From: JAIPAH01 sp964345255
Lineage (GTDB): Bacteria > Bacteroidota > Bacteroidia > Bacteroidales > JAIPAH01
Direction of reading: 5' to 3'
Assembly: GCA_964345255.1 (NCBI GenBank)
Contig: CAYFQK010000041.1
Span: forward strand, 1 to 17,914
DNA: 17,914 nucleotides
Under the pieces are notes generated by a model that did not search any database, was not told where the DNA came from, and saw only the letters and a list, made by a program, of their open reading frames with translations. The translations under genes and the position numbers were made by a program. The stretch's first letter is position 1, and each line of letters begins with the position of its first letter. Below are positions 7,058 to 14,817 of the stretch, in pieces.

Positions 7058-8815
7058 ATGCTCAGAACTCATACCTGTGGTGAATTACGATTAAAACATG
7101 TTAACGAAGAGGTAACTTTAACCGGCTGGGTGCAACGTTCACGCGACCTGGGAGGAATGACGTTTGTTGATATTCGCGATCGCTATGGAGTTACACAGTT
7201 GGTGTTTGATATGAACAGCGATAAAGACCTGGGAGAAAAGGCGCAAAAGCTGGGTCGCGAATTTGTGATACAGGTTAAGGGAAAAGTAGCTGAAAGAAGC
7301 AACAAAAACAAGAATATCCCTACAGGTGATATTGAGATTCTGGTCGAGACACTTACCGTACTCAATAAATCGAAAGTTCCCCCTTTTACTATTGAAGATG
7401 AAACCGATGGGGGAGAGGAGTTGCGCATGAAGTACCGCTATCTGGATTTGAGGAGGCGAATAAACCAGCAGAGCCTTGTGCTCCGCCATCAAATGTCAAT
7501 AGAAACGCGAAAATATCTGAATAACCAGGAATTTGTGGAGATTGAAACCCCTTATCTGATAAAATCAACTCCAGAAGGAGCGCGCGACTTTGTAGTCCCT
7601 TCACGTATGAGCAAAGACGGGTTTTATGCACTTCCGCAATCGCCACAGACCTTTAAACAACTTTTAATGATCTCCGGTTATGACAAATATTTTCAACTGG
7701 TAAAATGCTTTCGCGATGAAGACTTCCGCTCGGATCGCCAGCCTGAGTTTACCCAGATTGATTGTGAAATGTCCTTCGTCGAGCAGGTTGATGTGCTGAA
7801 TACCTTTGAAGGACTCGCTAAACACCTGTTCAAGGTTATTAAAGGGGTTGATCTCGACGATTTTCCAAAAATGCCTTATGAAGAAGCGATTAGAAAATAT
7901 GGTTCTGACAAGCCGGATATCCGGTTCGGAATGGAATTCGCAGAGATGAACGAGGTGGCCCAGGGAAAAGGATTTAAGGTATTTGATAGTGCCGAATTGG
8001 TTTTGGGAATCAATGCCACTGGCTGTGCCGGTTATACCCGCAAGCAGCTTGATAAACTTACCGACTTTGTGAAGAAGCCACAAATTGGCGCAAAAGGGTT
8101 GGTTTATGTAAAATACAATGAAGATGGGTCATTTAAATCTTCAGTCGATAAGTTTTTTGGTCAGGAAGACCTTAAGGCTTGGGCCGGTAAGTTTGACGCA
8201 CAACCCGGTGACTTGCTTCTAATCCTTGCCGGGGAAGCCGATACGACCCGGTCTGCTCTAAACGAGCTGCGTCTGGAAATGGGGAATCAACTGGGACTGC
8301 GTGACCCGGAGACATTTAAAGCTTTATGGGTAGTTGATTTTCCTTTGCTTGAATGGGATGAGGAATCACAGCGCTACCATGCCATGCACCATCCGTTTAC
8401 GTCTCCTAAAAATGAAGATATTCCTTTACTGGAAGAAGCCCCTGAAAAGGCAAGAGCTAATGCCTATGATATGGTAATTAATGGGGTAGAGATTGGTGGA
8501 GGTTCTATTCGTATCCACGACCGCGAGCTTCAAAACAAGATGTTTACTGCATTAGGGTTTTCAAAAGAAGAAGCGCAGAAGCAATTCGGATTTCTTCTGG
8601 AAGCTTTTGAATACGGCGCCCCCCCGCATGGCGGTATTGCCTTTGGTTTTGACCGGTGGGTGGCCTTGTTTGCCGGAAGGGATTCTATCAGAGATGTCAT
8701 TGCTTTTCCGAAAAATAATGCAGGACGTGATATTATGATTGACTCCCCCTCCTCCATTAGTGAAGATCAGCTGCAAGAGCTGAATATAAAACTCAGGAAA
8801 GATCCTAAAGAATAG
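7058..8815 (+). CDS. aspS: Aspartyl-tRNA synthetase
   Basis: A 585-residue class IIb synthetase that charges tRNA-Asp with aspartate using ATP. The N-terminal OB-fold anticodon-binding domain (about 1-105) shows GWVQRSRDLGGMTFVDIRDR at 23-42. The catalytic core follows: ETPYLIKSTPEGARDF at about 163-178, PQSPQTFKQ at 193-201, and motif 2 FRDEDFRSDRQPEFTQID at 218-235. The bacterial GAD insertion lies at about 285-420. Motif 3 GIAFGFDRWVALFAG is at 526-540. Length and the GAD insert mark it as the bacterial type; whether it is tRNA-Asp specific or also charges tRNA-Asn cannot be told from here. It is a lone gene, converging on the glycogen cluster with a shared terminator between them. Confidence 0.98.
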   Translation: MLRTHTCGELRLKHVNEEVTLTGWVQRSRDLGGMTFVDIRDRYGVTQLVFDMNSDKDLGEKAQKLGREFVIQVKGKVAERSNKNKNIPTGDIEILVETLTVLNKSKVPPFTIEDETDGGEELRMKYRYLDLRRRINQQSLVLRHQMSIETRKYLNNQEFVEIETPYLIKSTPEGARDFVVPSRMSKDGFYALPQSPQTFKQLLMISGYDKYFQLVKCFRDEDFRSDRQPEFTQIDCEMSFVEQVDVLNTFEGLAKHLFKVIKGVDLDDFPKMPYEEAIRKYGSDKPDIRFGMEFAEMNEVAQGKGFKVFDSAELVLGINATGCAGYTRKQLDKLTDFVKKPQIGAKGLVYVKYNEDGSFKSSVDKFFGQEDLKAWAGKFDAQPGDLLLILAGEADTTRSALNELRLEMGNQLGLRDPETFKALWVVDFPLLEWDEESQRYHAMHHPFTSPKNEDIPLLEEAPEKARANAYDMVINGVEIGGGSIRIHDRELQNKMFTALGFSKEEAQKQFGFLLEAFEYGAPPHGGIAFGFDRWVALFAGRDSIRDVIAFPKNNAGRDIMIDSPSSISEDQLQELNIKLRKDPKE

Positions 8816-8836
8816 AAGAGTAAAGATATACTACTT

Positions 8837-8875
8837 AAAAAACTCCGGATTCCTGAGAAATCCGGAGTTTTTTTT
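8837..8875. terminator. Bidirectional rho-independent terminator between aspS and the glycogen genes
   Basis: AACTCCGGATT at 8841-8851 pairs perfectly with AATCCGGAGTT at 8859-8869 around a 7-base loop. A run of six A (8837-8842) precedes it and a run of eight T (8868-8875) follows, so a hairpin with a U-tract forms on either strand. It lies 21 bases past the aspS stop and 10 bases past the stop of the fused glycogen gene on the other strand, and so serves both convergent genes. Confidence 0.95.
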
Positions 8876-8885
8876 AAGTTCCGGT

Positions 8886-11800
8886 TTATAGCCATTTAAC
8901 CAGGCTGAAATTTTGCCTGTGCGGTAATAGCTTGTGTTTTGGATAAAGCCTGAAGGCATAGTCAAAAACGCCGGCTTGCGCCAGAGGTATATCACAAGCA
9001 TACACGACCGTATGCTCTGTGACACTTTTAACTTCCATATTCTGAACAGCAGTAAACTCTTTAATCGTATCATGTTCTTTGTGTCCGAAAATGATTTCCA
9101 GGCCGATCTCATCAGGTGATAATCCAGCCAGGTTGAGTTCAATTTCAGCCTTAAAATGATCGCCCAGTTTCAGCGGGCGGTCATAAGAATCCGGTAACTT
9201 TGTGTTTTCCACCTTTATATCATCCCAAACGGTCCAGATTTTGCGCTTCCAGCGAACGATTTCTTTAGCTCCTGAATGTTTATCCGCGGTTAACTGCGTA
9301 TTTTGCTCAAACAGTTGGTTATAGAATTTATCGAAATAATCATTTAGCATTCTGCGTGTAGTGAAATGCGGAGCTATTTCGGCAATATTCTTTTTCACCA
9401 TTGCGATCCACTTTTCAGGGACCTCTTTATCATCTCTATCATAAAACGTTGGAATAATCTCTTCTTCCAGCAGGTCATAAAGGGTTTCCGAATCCAGTTC
9501 ATCCTGAATATTTTGATCGTTGAAAGCCTTATCCATTGGAAGTGCCCATCCGGCTCCTTCCACATATCCTTCGGCCCACCAGCCATCGAGCACACTGCAA
9601 TTTAGCACACCATTCATAGCAGCTTTCTGCCCACTGGTTCCTGATGCTTCCAGGGGCCGGGTAGGAGTATTTAACCAGACGTCTACACCCTGTACCAGTT
9701 TTCTTCCAAGAGGAATATCATAGTCTTCCACAAAAACAATCTTTCCGGCAAATTCCTCCCGCTTGGAGATTTCGATGATCCATTTGAGTAAGTCCTGACC
9801 GGCTTTGTCATTGGGATGGGCCTTGCCGGCGAAAACGAATTGAACCGGCTTTTCCGGATTGTTCACAATGGCCGATAAACGTTCCAGATTTTTGAAAAGA
9901 AGGTGTGCCCGTTTATAGGTCGCAAAACGTCTGGCAAAACCAAGCGTGAGCTTATCGGGTGATAATTCGGTTTCAACTTTTCTGAACATGCGGGGGCTTT
10001 CCTGGTGTCGCATCATACTTTTTTTCAGCCGCTCCTTTAGGTATTTAACCAGTTTTCCCCGCTGGTAATTCCTGATTTCCCAGATTCTTTGATCTGCAAC
10101 ATTATAGATGTTTTTCCATTTTGAGGAATCCGCCATGTCTTGCTTCCAGTGTCTTCCAAAAGTTTCATTATGCAGTTTTCTCCAGCTTCCTGAGGTCCAG
10201 TTGGCGTAGTGAACACCATTGGTCACATAACCTATTTGCAACTCGCTGGCAAGATATCCCGGATACATATCTTTAAACATATCGCGGCTAATTTCACCAT
10301 GAAGTTTGCTGACCCCGTTAATTTCCTGGGAAAGCCGGAGGGCCAATATGCTCATGGAGAATTTTTCGCTGTGATCGTCAGGGTTTCTGCGGCCAAGTCC
10401 CATGAAAGTATCCCAGCTTATTTTCAACCGCCCGGCATAGTGGGGGATATATCTCCTCAGAATATCTTCCTCAAAAGCATCGTGTCCTGCCGGAACCGGC
10501 GTATGTGTGGTAAACAGGCTTGAGCCTTTAACTACTTCCACGGCCTGGTGAAAGCTTAGGTGCTGGCGATGGATTAATTTTCTCAGTCGCTCCAGACCGA
10601 TAAAGGCGGCATGCCCTTCGTTGATATGGTACAAGGTAGGTTGAATGCCTAATTCATCGAGCATTCTTACTCCACCGATACCCAGGAGAAACTCCTGCTT
10701 GAAGCGGTTTTCATTATCTCCTCCATAAAGTTGATGAGTAATAAACCGATCGCTGTCATAATTTTCATCGATATCTGTATCCAGCAAATAGAGCGGAACG
10801 CGCCCTACATTTAGCTTCCAGATTTTGGCGGTAACATTTCTTCCCGGCATGGCCAGGTTGATAGTAATCCATTCGTCGTTTTTCTTATCACGTACCGGAA
10901 TCAGGGGGAGGTGTGTGAATTTCTGCGGGATGAATTCCGCCTGTTGTTCTCCGTTTCTGTTAATTTTCTGTATAAAATAGCCATACCGGTATACTAAACC
11001 TACAGCTACCATGTTGACGTTGGAGTCACTGGCTTCTTTTAGGTAGTCCCCGGCCAGCATGCCCAGGCCACCTGAATATGTTTTTATGGTATCATGCAGG
11101 CCATATTCCATGCTAAAATAGGCAATGGTTTTATCATCCTGCTGATTTTTAGCTTCCATGTATTCCCTGAACCGGGAGTATACTTTATCCAATCGTTCCA
11201 GGAAATCCTTGTCGTTAGCCAGTTCGTTAAGCTGCTCGTAGGTCATGCGCTCCAGCATGTAGATGGGATTGTAGTTGTATTGCTTCCATAAGCCATCGCG
11301 AATGGAGCCGAATAGCTTTTTGGCCTGGTGATCCCACGTCCACCAGAGGTTTCGGGTGAGTTCACGCAGCTTTTCCAGATTCGAAGGCAATGTAGGTTCG
11401 ATTAGGATTTTTTTCCATTGCGGCTCGTGAATACTTTTCTTGCTTAGCGCAGACTGCTCCTTCGGAATCTGCTTAAATTCATACTGGGCAAATCGCTTAT
11501 CGGCTTCTTCTATAGCTTTTCCGTAGGCATCATAGTAATGTGAGATAAGGTTACTCCATAAGGCTATCCTGGATATTTTCCAGGCGTTTTTTTGAAGATA
11601 CTCAAGGTCTTTTTTGGCCAGAGCGGCATATTCCCGGATTGATTTATCGATTTGCTGAACAACCTCTTCGCGGTTGGTTTCATTGCGTTCAATCACTTTA
11701 ATCCCCGGAGTATTTTCAGGATAACGCTCTTTGACCCATTGCCCCATTCCGGTTAAAGAAGTGGTGACAGTAGGCACTCTGTATGCAAGACTTTCCAAAG

Positions 11801-13124
11801 GCGTATAGCCCCAAGGCTCATAGTAGGATGGGAAAACCGTCAGATCAAAACCCGAAAGTAACTGGTAGTAGCTTATGTTTAAGACGCCATCTTTGCCATC
11901 CAGGTAAGCAGGGACAAAAACTACATGCACTTTTGTGTCACTTCCGTTAATCAGATCTTTTTCTTTGAGTTTATTGACGATGGGGTCATGGTCCGGGTTT
12001 TCGAGCTGATGCGTGGATAAAACCGGTTCGGCATTGCTGTTATTATCGTTCCACCGCTCTAAAACTGTTTTATCAGGACCTTTGTGACTACCGGGGACAA
12101 GAATATAAGCCCATACTTCCCGTGAAGGGTGCTCTTGTTTTAAATTGCTCAAAGCTTCGATGAAAACATCAAGCCCTTTGTTGGTAAACTCATAACGGCC
12201 GCTTGTAGCCACAAAGAAGGCATTTTTATCAGGGGCTTTTCCCTTAACCGCTTTCGATAATTTATAAATTATATCCCTGGATTTTTTTCGATGGTCGCTA
12301 AGGTCTTCATCCGTTGGGGCAAAGGCGTCATCGAATCCGTTAGGAGTTACTTCATCTACCTCTCGTCCGAGGAGGGTTTCGCATTCCCTGGCTGTAGTGT
12401 CGCTAACCGTAGTAAGGACATCGGTTTGCTGAGCCGCCAGTCTTTCCATAGAAAACTTGGAGGGAATACCCAGGCGCCGGGCCATCTCTTCAGGATTATA
12501 TTCTTCCAGCTTGCTGTAGAGTGGCATTCCTTTTCCGGCTATGCTCCTTCCCAATATTGTGGCATGTGTGGTAAAGACAGTCCCTACCTGCGGGGTATTC
12601 TTTTTCATATACAGAAGCCCCAATCCTGTCATCCATTCATGAAAATGGGCATTAATTTTATCGTAAGCCGTTACGTTGTACTCATAAAAGTGTTCGATAA
12701 CTTTTCCGGCAGCATAACCGAACATGGCCGGTTCTACATAGTCCCATCCTCCCTGAAGCGAATCCAGACGGAAGCTTTCCCAATACTCTTTAAAAATATC
12801 ATTCTTCCTGGAGAAATATTGAGTAAAATCCACCAGAATGACGATGGGTTCTCCTGCAATATTCCATCGGCCGATACGAAAATTAAGTCCGTCTTCGTGT
12901 GCTTTCTCAACCCAGGGACCGTAAAGCGATCGGTCTTCTTTAAAATCCGGATTGTCAGAAGTTTCTTTCCACACTTCAGGACCTATCATTATCAGATTAT
13001 CACCAAGTTTTTCTTTAAGGGTTTTTGCTTTTGTAGACAGCACGGTATAGATGCCGCCCATCATATTACAGATTTCCCAGCTGGTTTCGAAAAGGAAATC
13101 AGGTTTGATATTATTGTTACTCAT
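8886..13124 (-). CDS. Fused GT3 glycogen synthase - GT35 alpha-glucan phosphorylase
   Basis: One unbroken 1412-residue frame encodes two opposing glycogen enzymes. Residues 1 to about 545 are a GT3 (eukaryote-type) glycogen synthase adding glucosyl units from a nucleotide sugar, in that family UDP-glucose. Motifs are GGIYTVLSTKAK at 23-34, NAHFHEWMTG at 158-167, TSGRYEFTNKGLDVFIEAL at 307-325 and SYYEPWGYTPLE with Glu436 and Glu444. A linker (about 546-575) leads into a DUF3417-like segment (about 580-655, RNLWWTWDHQAK) and a short-type GT35 phosphorylase releasing glucose-1-phosphate. There, INEGHAAF is at 834-841, THTPVPAGHD at 873-882, and EASGTSGQKAAMNG places the PLP lysine at Lys1167. 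The last 120 residues are a beta-rich domain usual for this type. No key residue looks lost. The eukaryotic C-terminal arginine cluster is not seen. It is the last gene of the cluster. Confidence 0.93.
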   Translation of the reverse strand: MSNNNIKPDFLFETSWEICNMMGGIYTVLSTKAKTLKEKLGDNLIMIGPEVWKETSDNPDFKEDRSLYGPWVEKAHEDGLNFRIGRWNIAGEPIVILVDFTQYFSRKNDIFKEYWESFRLDSLQGGWDYVEPAMFGYAAGKVIEHFYEYNVTAYDKINAHFHEWMTGLGLLYMKKNTPQVGTVFTTHATILGRSIAGKGMPLYSKLEEYNPEEMARRLGIPSKFSMERLAAQQTDVLTTVSDTTARECETLLGREVDEVTPNGFDDAFAPTDEDLSDHRKKSRDIIYKLSKAVKGKAPDKNAFFVATSGRYEFTNKGLDVFIEALSNLKQEHPSREVWAYILVPGSHKGPDKTVLERWNDNNSNAEPVLSTHQLENPDHDPIVNKLKEKDLINGSDTKVHVVFVPAYLDGKDGVLNISYYQLLSGFDLTVFPSYYEPWGYTPLESLAYRVPTVTTSLTGMGQWVKERYPENTPGIKVIERNETNREEVVQQIDKSIREYAALAKKDLEYLQKNAWKISRIALWSNLISHYYDAYGKAIEEADKRFAQYEFKQIPKEQSALSKKSIHEPQWKKILIEPTLPSNLEKLRELTRNLWWTWDHQAKKLFGSIRDGLWKQYNYNPIYMLERMTYEQLNELANDKDFLERLDKVYSRFREYMEAKNQQDDKTIAYFSMEYGLHDTIKTYSGGLGMLAGDYLKEASDSNVNMVAVGLVYRYGYFIQKINRNGEQQAEFIPQKFTHLPLIPVRDKKNDEWITINLAMPGRNVTAKIWKLNVGRVPLYLLDTDIDENYDSDRFITHQLYGGDNENRFKQEFLLGIGGVRMLDELGIQPTLYHINEGHAAFIGLERLRKLIHRQHLSFHQAVEVVKGSSLFTTHTPVPAGHDAFEEDILRRYIPHYAGRLKISWDTFMGLGRRNPDDHSEKFSMSILALRLSQEINGVSKLHGEISRDMFKDMYPGYLASELQIGYVTNGVHYANWTSGSWRKLHNETFGRHWKQDMADSSKWKNIYNVADQRIWEIRNYQRGKLVKYLKERLKKSMMRHQESPRMFRKVETELSPDKLTLGFARRFATYKRAHLLFKNLERLSAIVNNPEKPVQFVFAGKAHPNDKAGQDLLKWIIEISKREEFAGKIVFVEDYDIPLGRKLVQGVDVWLNTPTRPLEASGTSGQKAAMNGVLNCSVLDGWWAEGYVEGAGWALPMDKAFNDQNIQDELDSETLYDLLEEEIIPTFYDRDDKEVPEKWIAMVKKNIAEIAPHFTTRRMLNDYFDKFYNQLFEQNTQLTADKHSGAKEIVRWKRKIWTVWDDIKVENTKLPDSYDRPLKLGDHFKAEIELNLAGLSPDEIGLEIIFGHKEHDTIKEFTAVQNMEVKSVTEHTVVYACDIPLAQAGVFDYAFRLYPKHKLLPHRQNFSLVKWL

Positions 13125-13183
13125 TTTACTAATTTTCAGTTATAAATTTTTACTCCTCACAATGAAGTTATTCCAAAACGATT

Positions 13184-13200
13184 AAACTATCATTTAGTTT
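13184..13200. repeat. Inverted repeat, 6-bp arms, 5-base loop
   Basis: AAACTA (13184-13189) and TAGTTT (13195-13200) are perfect reverse complements around TCATT. It lies 60-76 bases ahead of the fused synthase-phosphorylase start, in its probable leader or promoter. There is no run of T long enough for a terminator on the minus strand. Confidence 0.4.
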
Positions 13201-13239
13201 TCGTCATCCGAAAAGTCTTCATAAAATAAAGATGACGAA
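13200..13239. repeat. Perfect 9-bp inverted repeat between GH57 and the fused glycogen gene
   Basis: TTCGTCATC (13200-13208) and GATGACGAA (13231-13239) are exact reverse complements separated by 22 bases, a spacing close to two helix turns plus one. It stands in the 171-base gap between the GH57 gene and the fused gene. The long spacer and the absence of a T-tract argue against a terminator. A paired operator or an RNA stem in a leader are possible. Direct observation; function unknown. Confidence 0.5.
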
Positions 13240-13268
13240 TGTAATAAAAACAAGCCTTTGTTCTTCAC

Positions 13269-13276
13269 AAACGTTT
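13269..13276. promoter_or_regulatory. AAACGTTT palindrome, possible LacI-family operator
   Basis: An 8-bp palindrome with a central CG lies within the sequence ACAAACGTTTTAAACG, just past the GH57 stop and about 150 bases ahead of the fused gene. Operators of LacI-family sugar regulators are often palindromes with a central CG step flanked by A/T, so this is compatible, but an 8-mer alone is weak. A second small dyad (TTTGT/ACAAA) overlaps its left flank. Confidence 0.2.
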
Positions 13277-13295
13277 TAAACGGGGATTTGATGGT

Positions 13296-14816
13296 TTAAT
13301 ACTGTTGCTGCACCAGGTCAAGTATTTCTTGCCTGCATTGATTTTTTATTTCTGTGTTGGGTTTGTCTTTACTGTATGATTCGTATTCTTTAAGGGCTCT
13401 TTTGCCGAGGTTTAATAAAATTCTGTTTTTTAATGCCTCATCCGAATTGTAAAGGGCTGATGCTATGGTTTTCACCGTCACCTGGCTCAGCACTTTTTTC
13501 AATACAGTTTTGGGCGTCTTTCTTAAGTCATCAAAAGTATCGGGTCGTTTCGCCCGGCGTTGATCTTTCTTGACTTCCGGAGGAACAGAACGACTTGTGG
13601 TTTTTTCTTTTTTCTCAGAGTTTTCTTTATCACATTTATTATTAACTCTTATGATAAAGTCGCTCAGAATATTCATGTAATTAATGAAGGCATCGTAGGG
13701 GCTTCCGTATGGATTGAAATAGCTGTGAACGTCGCCGTCGGAGAACCATTTGGTACACATGTAGTAAAAATGGTCGCTAGTCTGCAAACTCATCCAATCA
13801 TGCAGAATTTCATTATCGTTGCATTGATGAACTTTTTCCTCCAGGCCGTACAGCTTATCAAAGGCTTCATCCTGCAATTCATTCCCCACCCATGCGGTCA
13901 AATCACGCTCCTCGTCGGCCCATGAAATGGGATAAGGCACTTGTACCGCCGATACGGGTTGCAGTTGTGCAGCCACCTGGCCGGGTGTTTGGAATTTGAA
14001 ATTGGAGTTTTCAAAAACAGCTTTTGGTAAAGCTTTCATGAATTCAAAAATACCGGTGTCAGCCCACTGATGTTCACCAATCGTTTCATAGTCCATGAAT
14101 AGATTCACCACTTCATCCGATTTATCGATATTGTTGAGCCATGAAACAAATTTCTCCGCCGTAAGCGGCCATTCTTCCCACGAGTGGTCGGAGAATCGAA
14201 AGGCAATGTCGTCACTGAGCTTATAGTTCTTTAACAGAACCTTCAGTTTTGGATTAATACTGTTGACATACAAATAATTAGGACTTTTCCAGCCCAATAC
14301 GTGTTTGGCGCCTTCGGTAAGCATGGTTTTATATCCCAACTCCGCTACCATTGCTCCGATTTCATCGGAATAGATAAGCTCGGTGTTTCTGAAAACCTTG
14401 GGATCGTAATGAAACAATTCTTTAATTTTTTGACGATGCTTCTCAACCTGTCGCTTAAACTCTTTTTTGCTTTTCAGCCCAGCCAGGGAATGGGCATAGG
14501 TTTCAGCCAGAAACTCCACCTGTCCGGTATCGGCAAGTTTTTTAAAGGAGTCGATGACTTCAGGAGTATATTTTTCAAACTGCTCCAGGGCTATTCCTGA
14601 AATGGAATAGGCAATGGAGAAATCTTTCCCGTGCTTTTTGATCAAATCGAGCATCATTTCATTGGCCGGGAGGTAACATTTTTGGGCCACCTTTTGGGCG
14701 ATGTGACGATTGAGATACTCATCGTAATAATCATGCCGTTTACCGATATCAAAAAAACGATAGGTTCTTAACCTATTGGGCTGATGGACCTGAAAATATA
14801 AACTAATGGCTCTCAT
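13296..14816 (-). CDS. GH57 alpha-amylase-like glycoside hydrolase
   Basis: A 506-residue retaining hydrolase of family GH57, acting on alpha-1,4-glucans. Family motifs are in order: HQP at 11-13, AETYAHSL at about 104-111, FRNTELIYSDE with the predicted nucleophile Glu146, MDYETIGEH with the predicted acid/base Asp242, and SDHFYYMCTKW at 347-357. The catalytic domain spans about 1-390. After it comes a Lys/Arg/Glu-rich low-complexity linker (about 393-428) and a helical tail (about 430-506) outside the usual core. No signal peptide, so it is cytosolic and probably acts on stored glycogen. GH57 also contains 4-alpha-glucanotransferases and branching enzymes; the FRNTEL motif suits the amylase-like group better, but the reaction cannot be settled from sequence. 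One base separates it from the GT4 gene upstream, so the two are co-transcribed. Confidence 0.9.
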   Translation of the reverse strand: MRAISLYFQVHQPNRLRTYRFFDIGKRHDYYDEYLNRHIAQKVAQKCYLPANEMMLDLIKKHGKDFSIAYSISGIALEQFEKYTPEVIDSFKKLADTGQVEFLAETYAHSLAGLKSKKEFKRQVEKHRQKIKELFHYDPKVFRNTELIYSDEIGAMVAELGYKTMLTEGAKHVLGWKSPNYLYVNSINPKLKVLLKNYKLSDDIAFRFSDHSWEEWPLTAEKFVSWLNNIDKSDEVVNLFMDYETIGEHQWADTGIFEFMKALPKAVFENSNFKFQTPGQVAAQLQPVSAVQVPYPISWADEERDLTAWVGNELQDEAFDKLYGLEEKVHQCNDNEILHDWMSLQTSDHFYYMCTKWFSDGDVHSYFNPYGSPYDAFINYMNILSDFIIRVNNKCDKENSEKKEKTTSRSVPPEVKKDQRRAKRPDTFDDLRKTPKTVLKKVLSQVTVKTIASALYNSDEALKNRILLNLGKRALKEYESYSKDKPNTEIKNQCRQEILDLVQQQY

Positions 14817-14817
14817 A

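Noticed and set aside
11400..11490. Possible frameshift or assembly join making an artificial GT3-GT35 fusion
   Set aside because: The frame runs through without a stop, the linker reads as normal protein, and no start-like region or terminator is visible at the junction, so a genuine fusion is the simpler reading.
12291..13145. Long plus-strand ORF (284 codons) opposite the GT3 domain
   Set aside because: It is a shadow of the minus-strand synthase frame; the residues show no recognisable motif and the opposite frame is conserved and catalytically complete.
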